From contig NZ_CP136628.1 of NCBI RefSeq assembly GCF_032918005.1, positions 558,001-622,000 of the forward strand: a stretch of DNA of 64,000 bases, read 5' to 3'. This document shows positions 16,084 to 23,437 of the stretch, piece after piece. Every line of letters begins with the position of its first letter. Position 1 is the stretch's first letter. The position numbers and the translations under genes were made by a program. Below the pieces are notes generated by a model, which saw only the letters and a program-made list of their open reading frames with translations, was not told where the DNA came from and did not search any database. This stretch comes from Bradyrhizobium sp. NDS-1. Lineage in GTDB: Bacteria > Pseudomonadota > Alphaproteobacteria > Rhizobiales > Xanthobacteraceae.

Positions 16084-17244
16084 TTATGGCGCGGAATGCG
16101 GCCGGAGCGATCCATCGCCTTCGAGGGGCATTCGCAAGGTGAACTTGGTTTCCGCGTCGGTCGAGTCGACCTCGATTGAACCTCCGTGCGCCTTCGCTAT
16201 TTCAGACGCGATGTACAGACCAAGTCCCAATCCTTCAGAAGGGCCGTGCGCCTTTCCTCGGTAGAACGGCTGAAACAGGCGCGTCCGCGCCTCTTCCGGA
16301 ATAGCCGCGCCTCCATTGGCCACCGAGAGCTCGAACATTTCTGCTTTGGCGGCAGCTTGGACCCGCACTGGCTGATCCGGCGCGCCGTGGCTGATTGCGT
16401 TGCCGAGCAGGTTCGAGAACAATTGGGCGATACGGGCCGGATCGCAGAAGACCGGTGTCTCGACTTCGAAGCTGGCTTCGATGCGGCGCGCCGGACGGGC
16501 CGCCGTCAATTCGGCGACGACCTGGTCTAGCACGGGTTCAATCGCCGTAATTGACTTGGACAGCGAGATGCCGCCGCCGAGGCGGCCTCGTGCCAAGTCC
16601 ATGACGCTCTCGATCATCTTGGCCATTCGGCCGACGCTGCTCTGCATCATGGCCTCGAGCCGCAGCGCGTCTTCCGGCGTCTTAGCCTTGAGCATCAGCC
16701 GTGCACCGGCCGCAATGGATGCGAGAGGGTTGCGCAGGTCGTGGCCGAGCACGGCGATGAACTGCTCGCGCAGCTCCGCGTTCTCGCGCTCCTGTCGCAG
16801 GCGCTCTTCCAAAACTGCCTTGAGCTCGTCGCTCTCTTTGCGGGCATCGATCAGCTGACGCTCATAACGGCGCCGGTCCGCGGCACGCATGATCGTCAGA
16901 CGAGTGAACAGGAGTGCGTCGCTATCATTTCGACGCTCGCGGGCGTTCGCGATCGCCGGCAACCGTGTCCCGCTTTTCGTAAGGAGATCAAGCGCGAATT
17001 CATCGAAGAAGCCCTGCATCCGGAGCAGCGGCGCGACATGGGTTTCCAGGAATATGCGACCGGCCATGTTGAGCAGGTCGCTGAGCCGCATCCCTGGGAG
17101 GTCATCGGGCTGGTAGCCCATCCAGCCCGCCAAGGTCCGATTGGCACGATCGATGCGGCCATCCGGACGAACGGACAGGTACCCGCACGGCGCGTTTTCG
17201 TAGAGGTCTTCGAAATCGCTGTCGGCGGGGTAATTATTGTTCAT
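16084..17244 (-). CDS. PAS-domain cytoplasmic histidine kinase paired with RsbQ-like hydrolase
   Basis: 386 residues, no membrane span. A PAS domain (about 10-120: FEDLYENAPCGYLSVRPDGRIDRANRTLAGWMGY) is followed by a coiled-coil linker (125-160) and HisKA with His168 in QFIAVLGHDLRNPLASI, then a HATPase domain (LFSNLLGNAISHG, EGLGLGLYIASEIAKAHGG). It starts with no gap after the stop of the hydrolase gene (TGAATG), so the two are translationally coupled. In Bacillus the RsbQ hydrolase acts with RsbP, a PAS-PP2C phosphatase; here the PAS partner carries a kinase output instead. I infer that the hydrolase product or the hydrolase itself is sensed by this PAS domain. The receiver at 18126 is the likely phospho-partner. 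Confidence 0.9.
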   Translation of the reverse strand: MNNNYPADSDFEDLYENAPCGYLSVRPDGRIDRANRTLAGWMGYQPDDLPGMRLSDLLNMAGRIFLETHVAPLLRMQGFFDEFALDLLTKSGTRLPAIANARERRNDSDALLFTRLTIMRAADRRRYERQLIDARKESDELKAVLEERLRQERENAELREQFIAVLGHDLRNPLASIAAGARLMLKAKTPEDALRLEAMMQSSVGRMAKMIESVMDLARGRLGGGISLSKSITAIEPVLDQVVAELTAARPARRIEASFEVETPVFCDPARIAQLFSNLLGNAISHGAPDQPVRVQAAAKAEMFELSVANGGAAIPEEARTRLFQPFYRGKAHGPSEGLGLGLYIASEIAKAHGGSIEVDSTDAETKFTLRMPLEGDGSLRPHSAP

Positions 17245-18033
17245 TCAGACGAAATCTCGGATTGCGGCAACGACTTCGTCGGGCGCGCTCAGGTTGGGAC
17301 AATGGCCGGTTGCCTTCAGAACCACCATTTTGCTGTTCGGGATGTTGCGCTGCACGTACGCACCCACCTGCTGCCCGGCGATTATGTCTTCGCTGCACTG
17401 CAGGATCAGCGTGCGAGCGTTGACCTTGTCCAAGTCCGCGCGATTGTCGGAGAGGAACGTGACCCGGGCGAACTCCTTGGCGATCGCGGGATCCGTACGG
17501 CAGAAGCTGTTGGTCAGCTCCTCGCCGAGTTCAGGACGATCGGGATTGCCCATGATGGCGGGCGCCATCCGCGCCGACCAGCCCATGTGGTTCTCTTCCA
17601 AAAAGGAGAGAAGCTCCTCGATCTGTTGAGCGCTAAAACCGCCGACATAGTCGCCATCATCGATGTAGCGCGCAGAAGGCCCCACAAGGATGAGGCTGTC
17701 GAACAACGAGGGGTTCTTGATCGCAGCCAAGACCCCGATCATGGCGCTGACGGAATGTCCCACGAAGACTGCGCCCTTCAGATCGAGCGCCTGGCCGATC
17801 TCGGCGACGTCGTCCGCATAACCGGACAATTTGGAGTACTTCTGGCGATCGTAAGCAGTGAGGTCCGACCGGCCCGCTCCGACGTGATCGAACAGAACCG
17901 TCCTGAATTCGTCTTCGAATGCCGGGGCCACGAAGCGCCACATGTTCTGGTCGCACCCGAACCCATGAGCGAACATCATGGCACGCTCGCCGCGGCCGCG
18001 GACTTGGACGTTGTTGCGGAACTCAATCGACAC
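17245..18033 (-). CDS. RsbQ-like alpha/beta hydrolase (stress-sensor type)
   Basis: 262 residues of the RsbQ/KAI2/D14 type: MMFAHGFGCDQNMWRFVAPAFED (oxyanion loop HGFG), nucleophile Ser94 in VGHSVSAMIG, Asp216 in LQCSEDIIAG and His244 in ATGHCPNLSAP, giving a complete Ser-Asp-His triad. The length matches RsbQ (about 269). In Bacillus subtilis RsbQ is needed for the energy-stress branch of sigma-B activation with RsbP; plant relatives perceive karrikins and strigolactones. The ligand is unknown here. It lies second in an operon receiver-hydrolase-PAS kinase, which indicates a signalling role over a catabolic one. Confidence 0.9.
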   Translation of the reverse strand: MSIEFRNNVQVRGRGERAMMFAHGFGCDQNMWRFVAPAFEDEFRTVLFDHVGAGRSDLTAYDRQKYSKLSGYADDVAEIGQALDLKGAVFVGHSVSAMIGVLAAIKNPSLFDSLILVGPSARYIDDGDYVGGFSAQQIEELLSFLEENHMGWSARMAPAIMGNPDRPELGEELTNSFCRTDPAIAKEFARVTFLSDNRADLDKVNARTLILQCSEDIIAGQQVGAYVQRNIPNSKMVVLKATGHCPNLSAPDEVVAAIRDFV

Positions 18034-18125
18034 TTGGTACTCCCTAAGCGTGAGATCGTGCTTATCGTTCGGATAAGCCTAGGGTGAACTGGAGGCCTAT
18101 GCATCCCTTTTCGCGCGCCGGGCAG

Positions 18126-18527
18126 CTATGACGTTCGGATGAGGAGATCGGATAGAGCCTCGACCAACTGCGCTGGCGCGAAGGGCTTGGGCAGGATTAC
18201 GCTGCGCGGCACGCCTTTCGAGACCCAGCGATGGGCGCTATCGCCGGAGACGTAGATTATCGCGCAGCTTGGATCGTGCTCCCGGACGCGACGGGCCAGC
18301 GCCCACCCGTCCATTCTGGCGCGTCCCAGATTGATATCCGTGATTAGGGCTCGGGGCAGAGAACTCCCGCTGAGCAGGTCGGCAGCCTCCTCGCCGGATG
18401 CGGCGCTGAGGACGCCAAAACCGGCCTCCAGCAATGTCTCTTCGAGCATTTCACGAAGAAGATCTTCATCCTCGACCAAGAGAATGATTGATCTCGCTCC
18501 GATGTCTTGGGAGTTGCTCAGGTGCAT
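18126..18527 (-). CDS. Single-domain response regulator of the RsbQ operon
   Basis: 133 residues from ATG 18527 (GAGAGG upstream); the frame is open to 18611 but the extra part has no receiver features. Receiver signatures: ILLVEDEDLLREMLEE (acidic pair), Asp in ALITDINLGRARMDGW, switch Ser/Thr region IIYVSGD, Lys in VILPKPF. No output domain. First gene of the leftward operon with the RsbQ-like hydrolase (gap about 92 nt) and PAS kinase, hence the probable phosphorylation target of that kinase. The upstream stretch 18528-18921 is non-coding and presumably holds the promoter; no clear operator was found. Confidence 0.85.
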   Translation of the reverse strand: MHLSNSQDIGARSIILLVEDEDLLREMLEETLLEAGFGVLSAASGEEAADLLSGSSLPRALITDINLGRARMDGWALARRVREHDPSCAIIYVSGDSAHRWVSKGVPRSVILPKPFAPAQLVEALSDLLIRTS

Positions 18528-18921
18528 CCTCTCGCATCTCTCATGTTCAGAGCACAGCAGACACGACGCCTGGGCTGCCAGCCACAACGCAACCGGCGGC
18601 AAACCGTTCACTTGGCGAGATTGGGCGCTGCTGGTCGTGGAACCGCAAGCGAGAAATACTGGCGGACGCTATCCTGATTCTGCCGGCGATAGTCAATTCA
18701 CCTTTGTAGGTGCTTGAGGTGCCACCGCAGCGTGTGCAGGGGGTGCGCTGACTTGCCTGCACATCGGCATCACGTGTGCAAGACCACGCGCCGATCCCAA
18801 TTCAGCAGTCGTGCTCATTCCCGCACGCGCGGCTAGGTCTACGCGAACGAAAATAGTTCGATTTTTGCGAGCCAGTGCTTACAGTTCGGTCGAACCTGAA
18901 CGCCGAGTAGAGAGACTGGCA

Positions 18922-19152
18922 ATGCAATATCGAGCCTGCATCGTTGATGCGAATGGTCACGAGAACTCCCGCACGTTCGCCTGCGCCAACGACGAGGACG
19001 CCGTCGTCTGGGCGAGGCAGATGCTGCACGGCAATTCCGTCGAGCTCTGGTGTGGTGAGCGACTGGTGAAGCGCTTGCTTGCTTCAGAGGACAGCCGGGC
19101 CGTAACGCATGAGGTGCATGAAGGTCGAATGGTGCCAAAAGGAAAAGAATGA
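18922..19152 (+). CDS. Small conserved hypothetical protein
   Basis: 76 residues from ATG 18922 (MQYRACIVDANGHENSRTFACANDEDAVVWARQM). The pattern, a short strand, then 'C.ND.DA...A..ML.G...ELW.G.R.V.RL', is one I know from numerous small cytoplasmic proteins of Bradyrhizobium with no assigned function. The frame is open upstream to 18811 but without coding character. It stands alone between the RsbQ operon promoter and a convergent SnoaL-like gene. Function unknown. Confidence 0.65.
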   Translation: MQYRACIVDANGHENSRTFACANDEDAVVWARQMLHGNSVELWCGERLVKRLLASEDSRAVTHEVHEGRMVPKGKE

Positions 19153-19170
19153 GCTACCTGCAACGCGGCC

Positions 19171-19605
19171 TTATGGAGCCGCGATGCTGACCGTCTCTTC
19201 AATGATCCTCGTTTCGTCGCCCTCGCCCGCCAGTATTGCGCTGTAGTAGCCATGGAAGGGCTGATCGCCCACTTTGGCTTGCCACTCTCCGACGTTGAGT
19301 ATGAACGAACCTTCGCTGTGAGATATGACACGCCTGACTGAGTAGTCGTGCAGTCCTATTTTCAAAGCTTCTTGAAAGCTTCGTCGTATGTCAGCGCGGC
19401 CTTGGAAGATTCCGCTAGGAGTAACTCTGATTGCATTCTCGTCGAATGCTGCCGCCATGGCATCGAGGTCGCCCCGATTGTACGCGGATGCAAAATTCTT
19501 CTGAAGAATGGCGCTCGCACTCTCGGCCGATAGCTTCTCTTGCCCGAGTGCCAGCGAGATCGAGATAAAGAGCAGGAACGCGACCGCGAATGTGGTTCTC
19601 ACCAT
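19171..19605 (-). CDS. Secreted SnoaL/DUF4440-like protein (SgcJ/EcaC type)
   Basis: 144 residues from ATG 19605 (CGGAG upstream); the frame open to 19746 adds non-coding-like sequence. Signal peptide MVRTTFAVAFLLFISISLALG, then a cystatin-like alpha+beta fold of the nuclear-transport-factor-2 superfamily: ILQKNFASAYNRGDLDAMAAAFDENAIRVTPSGIFQGRADIRRSFQEAL and GYYSAILAGEGDETRIIEETVS. Members include ketosteroid isomerase-like enzymes and simple ligand-binding proteins; no catalytic residues can be assigned. Convergent with the small gene at 18922. The 295 nt upstream (19606-19900) contain no supported feature. Confidence 0.75.
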   Translation of the reverse strand: MVRTTFAVAFLLFISISLALGQEKLSAESASAILQKNFASAYNRGDLDAMAAAFDENAIRVTPSGIFQGRADIRRSFQEALKIGLHDYSVRRVISHSEGSFILNVGEWQAKVGDQPFHGYYSAILAGEGDETRIIEETVSIAAP

Positions 19606-19900
19606 GAATGGCTCCGCTGTTGGTAGATGCAGGTCAGGCTGACTTGCCGTGCGCTGGCTGGTTTCTGTCGGCGCCCACCTTGCCCGCGTGATGAAGTCGC
19701 GGTCTACGGCGCACGCATCTTCCGCTTTCAAATTTCCGAGTCCCACGGGGCGATTGAAGCTGCGATTGTGCGCCCCAATACGAGGCCAAAGTCGGGCAGT
19801 CGCTCCAAGATCGAGGCGTTGGTGAAGGAAGCCAGCGCAGTGGTTCTAATGCTCACCAACTATTGTCCCATTGCTCCAAGCTTTCCGGATGGCGGAGGGC

Positions 19901-20415
19901 CTATTCAGGCAGCCCTACTGCAATCAACCCTTCACCGAGCCTCGATGCGAGGGCCGGCTCGCAACCGACGCCAGCAAACTGTCGGCTAACCCGGAAATTG
20001 GGCTGCAACTCGAGCACCCGGGCCGCAGCGGCTCTCGCCTCGTCGAGCCGGCCGAGGGCGACCAGAGGTCCAATCGAAATGACGTAGTTGATGCTGTGGG
20101 CGGGGTTCGACTGAACGGCGCGGTACGCGGCCTTGGCCGCTTGCTCCCACCGACCTTGCAAGAAGTGCCCGATCGCCTGCGAACCGAAGGCCGCGAACGC
20201 CCAGGGGTCGAAAGGGCTAAGCCGCAGCCCGCGCTCCCCCCACGCGATCGCCGGCTCGCCCAGCTATGCACGACGCTGCGAAGGATGAAGCCGAGCGCCG
20301 TCGACGGGCTCAGCGTGACCGCGGTTTCGAAGGAGGCGAAGGCTGCGGCGCGGTCATGGGCGTCCATTCCGAGCGAGAGTAGGGGTGCGGAGTCCTTGCG
20401 GTCAAAAGGCCTCAC
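19901..20415 (-). pseudogene. Remnant of a TPR-domain protein (adenylate-cyclase-like C-terminus)
   Basis: Two frames together encode tetratricopeptide helices: first DRAAAFASFETAVTLSPSTALGFILRSVVH, then after a frame change near 20270 AIAWGERGLRLSPFDPWAFAAFGSQAIGHFLQGRW and QAAKAAYRAVQSNPAHSINYVISIGPLVALGRLDEARAAAARVLE, ending at the stop 19901. This is the TPR tail found in rhizobial winged-helix/adenylate-cyclase TPR proteins. No N-terminal domain or start is present upstream, so it is a decayed fragment. Confidence 0.65.
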
Positions 20416-20441
20416 CTTCGCTGGTCCGCGGTGCTGCGCTC

Positions 20442-20614
20442 ATGAAACTCTACCGGATCCGGGACGAGATCGTGCGTATGCGTGGGCAGATCCGCGCCTA
20501 GGAGCGCGAACTCCACATGCTACAGCGGGCAGGCGTCGCGACGTCTCCGCCGGACTGCTGCTCTCGACGATGCGGGCCAAGTTCAACGACCTCTGCCGGA
20601 GTTCGAACGGCTGA
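20442..20614 (+). pseudogene. Degenerate small coiled-coil gene
   Basis: ATG 20442 opens MKLYRIRDEIVRMRGQIRA, interrupted by an in-frame TAG at 20499; translation past it gives ERELHMLQRAGVATSP, and a frame change then gives AGLLLSTMRAKFNDLCR to TGA 20614. The three pieces read as one amphipathic helical protein of about 55 residues, a type of small rhizobial protein I recognise only loosely. One stop and one shift imply decay. Confidence 0.4.
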
Positions 20615-20689
20615 GATCTTCGTGATGTTTTGCAGCGTGGGCCGCGGTCATGCTCGGAACGAGGTGGCGCAGCGGGCATTGGTGTGTCC

Positions 20690-20827
20690 ATGGACGACAG
20701 GAAGTGGATTGCCATCATGATCGCCTCGATGCTGTTGCTGGTCGGGGTCGCCGCGTTGCTGGTGCAGCAACCGGAGCTAGTCGTGACCGGACATTCGGTG
20801 GTGAGCGGCCTCCCCTCGGCTTTCTGA
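20690..20827 (+). CDS. Small single-span membrane protein (hypothetical)
   Basis: 45 residues from ATG 20690 (MDDRKWIAIMIASMLLLVGVAALLVQQPELVV...): a charged N-terminus, one hydrophobic span of about 20 residues and a short exterior tail. The hydrophobic span and positive-inside start argue for a real membrane peptide, but there is no family recognition and no strong ribosome site. It could instead be part of the surrounding decayed region. Confidence 0.35.
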   Translation: MDDRKWIAIMIASMLLLVGVAALLVQQPELVVTGHSVVSGLPSAF

Positions 20828-20949
20828 GAAGATAGGCCGACCCGGGCATTGTCCTCCTGCACGAGAAGTGTTTGCAACTACACGGCGGCGGCCCGCTCCG
20901 TCGCGTTCAGTCAAACGGGGATCCGGCGATTGCGAATTCAGGCTGCGCC

Positions 20950-22149
20950 CTATCTCCGCGTGAAGCTTGCCAGCGAATGCTCGAGGAAGAAACGCAGCAT
21001 CTCCCTGGTCGCGTCCGGCCCGCGCGGATCCGTGTAGGACCCGGCAGGACTGCCTCCCGACCAGGCATGGGCGGCGCCGTGGACGCTCCAGTGCTCGGAC
21101 AGGTCCAAGCCCCCTCCATCGGTGAGGATAGTGCGGGTATACGCGTGCCCCTCAGGTACTCGCCCGCGAATAACCTTCGTCCTCAGGCTCGCATCGTCGC
21201 TGGGCCCACCGAGAATCCGGTCAGCATTTCTCGGATGCACCGCGGTGTCGCGATCGCCATGGAAGACGATGGTGGGCACCCAGGCGCCGGCCGTCCCGAT
21301 CGGTCCAGCGCTGCCCCGCTGCATAGCGGCCAGTGCGGACGGAAGGTCGCTGGCAGCCCCACAAGCCAGGCCGGAGTGGATGCCAATGGCGGCGTATAGG
21401 TCGGGGTACGTCGCACCCATGATGGCCGCGGCGGCCCCGCCGGCCGACAGTCCTGCGACGTAGATGCGCTTGGGATCGATAGGATGCTCCCGCATGATCT
21501 GGCGGGTGATCCCGGCGATCAGCGAAGGCTCGCCGCTATCTCGGCGCTGGTCACCCGTGCGAAACCAGTTCCAGCATTTCGCATGGTTGGCTCCGCGTGG
21601 CTGCTCCGGATAGACAACGAAGCAATCCCGCTCGTCCGCCCGAAAATTCATCCGGGTGCCGGCGGCGAAATCGTCGGGTGACTGGGTGCAGCCGTGAAGC
21701 ATGACAATGAGGGGGCGCGGTCCTCCATCAGCGCGGCTGGGTATGAACAGCTTGTAGGTCCGACTTCCCGCCGCGTTGGTGAAGGTGGCAGAGACGAACC
21801 TTGTGCCCTCCGGTGCAATATCCGCCTTGGACAGTGGAGCGCGCCCGACCGGACCTGGCAGGCTGAAACCGGAAAGATCTTTAATGCTGCCGAAGGGCGC
21901 GAGGCCTTTGAGTTGTTTGGCAGGCGTGGCTTGCGTGGACGGCCCGCTCTCCTTCTCCTCGACGACATTGGCCTTCAGCTCGATTGTCGGCGGCTCAAGC
22001 CTTGCAGGCTCGACAGGCACAGCATTTCCCCTTGTCGCTGGGGGGCCGCCATCGCCGCGCAGCATTCGCTGCAGCACTGCAGTGGCTTCGACCGGTTGGC
22101 CGGCACGTGTGAGGCGAGTCGCTTCGCGGACCATGGCTGGATTCAGCAT
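20950..22149 (-). CDS. PHB-depolymerase-family esterase (PF10503)
   Basis: 399 residues from ATG 22149 (GAGGTG 6 nt upstream). An N-terminal extension (1-120) rich in Pro/Ala/Glu is followed by the LpqC/PhaZ-type alpha/beta-hydrolase: TYKLFIPSRADGGPRPLIVMLHGCTQSPDDFAAGTRMN (oxyanion HGC), nucleophile in YVAGLSAGGAAAAIMG (GLSAG), Asp region VFHGDRDTAVHP and His in VHGAAHAWSGG. No classical signal peptide is seen. Family members hydrolyse polyhydroxybutyrate oligomers or acetyl/feruloyl esters. It overlaps the end of the ribbon-helix-helix gene upstream by translational proximity (4-nt gap), so the two form an operon. Linkage to the phaRAB genes in this window is distant (33 kb). Confidence 0.9.
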   Translation of the reverse strand: MLNPAMVREATRLTRAGQPVEATAVLQRMLRGDGGPPATRGNAVPVEPARLEPPTIELKANVVEEKESGPSTQATPAKQLKGLAPFGSIKDLSGFSLPGPVGRAPLSKADIAPEGTRFVSATFTNAAGSRTYKLFIPSRADGGPRPLIVMLHGCTQSPDDFAAGTRMNFRADERDCFVVYPEQPRGANHAKCWNWFRTGDQRRDSGEPSLIAGITRQIMREHPIDPKRIYVAGLSAGGAAAAIMGATYPDLYAAIGIHSGLACGAASDLPSALAAMQRGSAGPIGTAGAWVPTIVFHGDRDTAVHPRNADRILGGPSDDASLRTKVIRGRVPEGHAYTRTILTDGGGLDLSEHWSVHGAAHAWSGGSPAGSYTDPRGPDATREMLRFFLEHSLASFTRR

Positions 22150-22153
22150 CGTT

Positions 22154-22573
22154 TCACCTCGTTCGGTCGGCGAGAGCGGCCTTGACCGCGGGGCTGGCAT
22201 GAAGGGCTCCGAGCACCGAGACCGAGGCAATTGTGGCGCGCGCCAGCTCGGGCGTGACGTCCTGGTCGATGGTCGCCAAGCCGAGAACGTTGATGTGCAG
22301 CATCTCGCCGTCGCGCCGCGCCCTCTCGAGATCGACGCGGGCATAATTACGCAGCCCCAGGTCCAGACTTTTACGGGCCGTGGATTGCTTGACCACATCC
22401 GCGTGCCGCTCGAGCTGGTTGCGGATCGCCGTCCGGATGAAATCGGTGCGGTTCGAGTAAAATCCTTCCTGCACCATGAGATCGACCTGGCCGAGGTCCA
22501 CATAGCCTAGGTTGATTGTGACCTTCTCCGTATCCGGGGTCCGGGGTCGCAGTTCGCGTACATTGTCGGTCAT
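22154..22573 (-). CDS. Ribbon-helix-helix (CopG-like) transcriptional regulator
   Basis: 139 residues from ATG 22573; alternatives at 22588 and 22630 would extend it into the palindromic array. The ribbon-helix-helix lies at residues about 15-55: EKVTINLGYVDLGQVDLMVQEGFYSNRTDFIRTAIRNQLERH. The C-terminal part (NVLGLATIDQDVTPELARATIASVSVLGALHAS) is a family-specific domain that I have seen only next to PHB-depolymerase-like esterases. It precedes that esterase gene with a 4-nt gap. A set of CCATCCA/TGGATGG half-sites lies immediately at its start and suggests autorepression of the two-gene operon. Confidence 0.85.
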   Translation of the reverse strand: MTDNVRELRPRTPDTEKVTINLGYVDLGQVDLMVQEGFYSNRTDFIRTAIRNQLERHADVVKQSTARKSLDLGLRNYARVDLERARRDGEMLHINVLGLATIDQDVTPELARATIASVSVLGALHASPAVKAALADRTR

Positions 22574-22580
22574 GGAGGGT

Positions 22581-22619
22581 ACATCCATTTGTCCATCCAA
22601 CTGGATGGCGACTGGATGG
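22581..22619. promoter_or_regulatory. CCATCCA/TGGATGG half-site array (candidate RHH operator)
   Basis: A perfect inverted repeat CCATCCA-AC-TGGATGG spans 22593-22608. A further TGGATGG follows at 22613-22619 (11 bp on) and an ACATCCA at 22581-22587 (12 bp before). Helical-turn spacing of short half-sites on both sides of a dyad is what cooperative ribbon-helix-helix repressors bind. It sits 8-46 nt upstream of ATG 22573. Confidence 0.6.
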
Positions 22620-22802
22620 TAAATGGACATTCACGCTGAAATTTCAAGTTGGCGGGCAAAGATTTCCCCGCCGACGGGGATCCGCCGTTTCGCAAACTTC
22701 GCAAGCTAGGACGGATCTTTCGCCCGGCCTGGTCCAACCGTCTGAATCAACTGAGGGCTCGTTGGGCGGCGTGCTATCATCGCGGCTACAGGAGGAAGAC
22801 AC

Positions 22803-22984
22803 ATGTCCACTTCCAAGAAGCGATTAGCACCCGATGATTTTCCGGTGACCGCCGAAGGCCAAAAGATCAAGAAACAAGATGGCGAGCCCATCGCCACTAC
22901 GGAGGATCATGAAACCGCTGCCGACCTGGCCGGGCGCATCAACGACGACGAAGCGCGCCTGAGGAAGACAAATGGTCGGCCTGA
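22803..22984 (+). pseudogene. Small conserved protein with a 1-nt frameshift near its end
   Basis: ATG 22803 starts MSTSKKRLAPDDFPVTAEGQKIKKQDGEPIATTEDHETAADLAGRINDDEAR, a small hydrophilic protein common in Bradyrhizobium that I expect to end REEDKWSA. In this sequence the frame runs on (LRKTNGRPERL...) to 23228, while the next frame reads EEDKWSA-stop at 22982-22984. One base appears missing around 22957-22960. The ribosome site AGGAGG before the ATG is strong, so it is probably expressed. Function unknown. Confidence 0.65.
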
Positions 22985-22994
22985 GCGCCTTCTC

Positions 22995-23057
22995 TCAATC
23001 CTCCAGCAGCGCCCAGACGTCACCGTTGCTGCTTTCGTAGAGAACTCGCTCGCTCAT
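22995..23057 (-). pseudogene. Possible remnant of a small 'SSNGD' protein
   Basis: A 20-codon frame encodes MSERVLYESSNGDVWALLED. The start resembles a rhizobial small protein whose 'LYxSSNGDxWxL' beginning is followed by about 40 more residues that are missing here. It may be a fragment. No gene is supported in 23058-23437. Confidence 0.3.
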
Positions 23058-23437
23058 ACGACTGATGGTACCGACGATCATCCGTTCCAGCTGCCCATCG
23101 GCGAAGTTGCAAGGGAGCCTGAGCACGTCCGCAGCCGCTGTAGGCCGGGAACAACGGCGGCGTCCAAAGGCAACGCTTTTTACCCCAACCAGACACCGAT
23201 CCCGTCCCCACCGGCGGAAACGCTATAATCTGACCTGACCACAGCGCTTTAACGGAACATCCAGCCCGGTCAGCATGATGGCCCGGCTTACCCCACTGTC
23301 CCGAGGGTATTGGTCCCATGCTGGAACACTTAAGCCGTCGGCCACTTCATAATCATCAAAGCAGCCGGTCCCAGCGAGAACTGCCCACCGGCGGAGAAGG
23401 TTCGAACCCAGTTCCTCTCCCTCCGCCAGCACGTCGT

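Noticed and set aside
18096..18106. CTATGCATCCC resembling half a TGCATAG box, between the receiver and hydrolase genes of the RsbQ operon.
   Set aside because: It lacks the run of A/T following TGCA and stands within an operon, outside the cluster.
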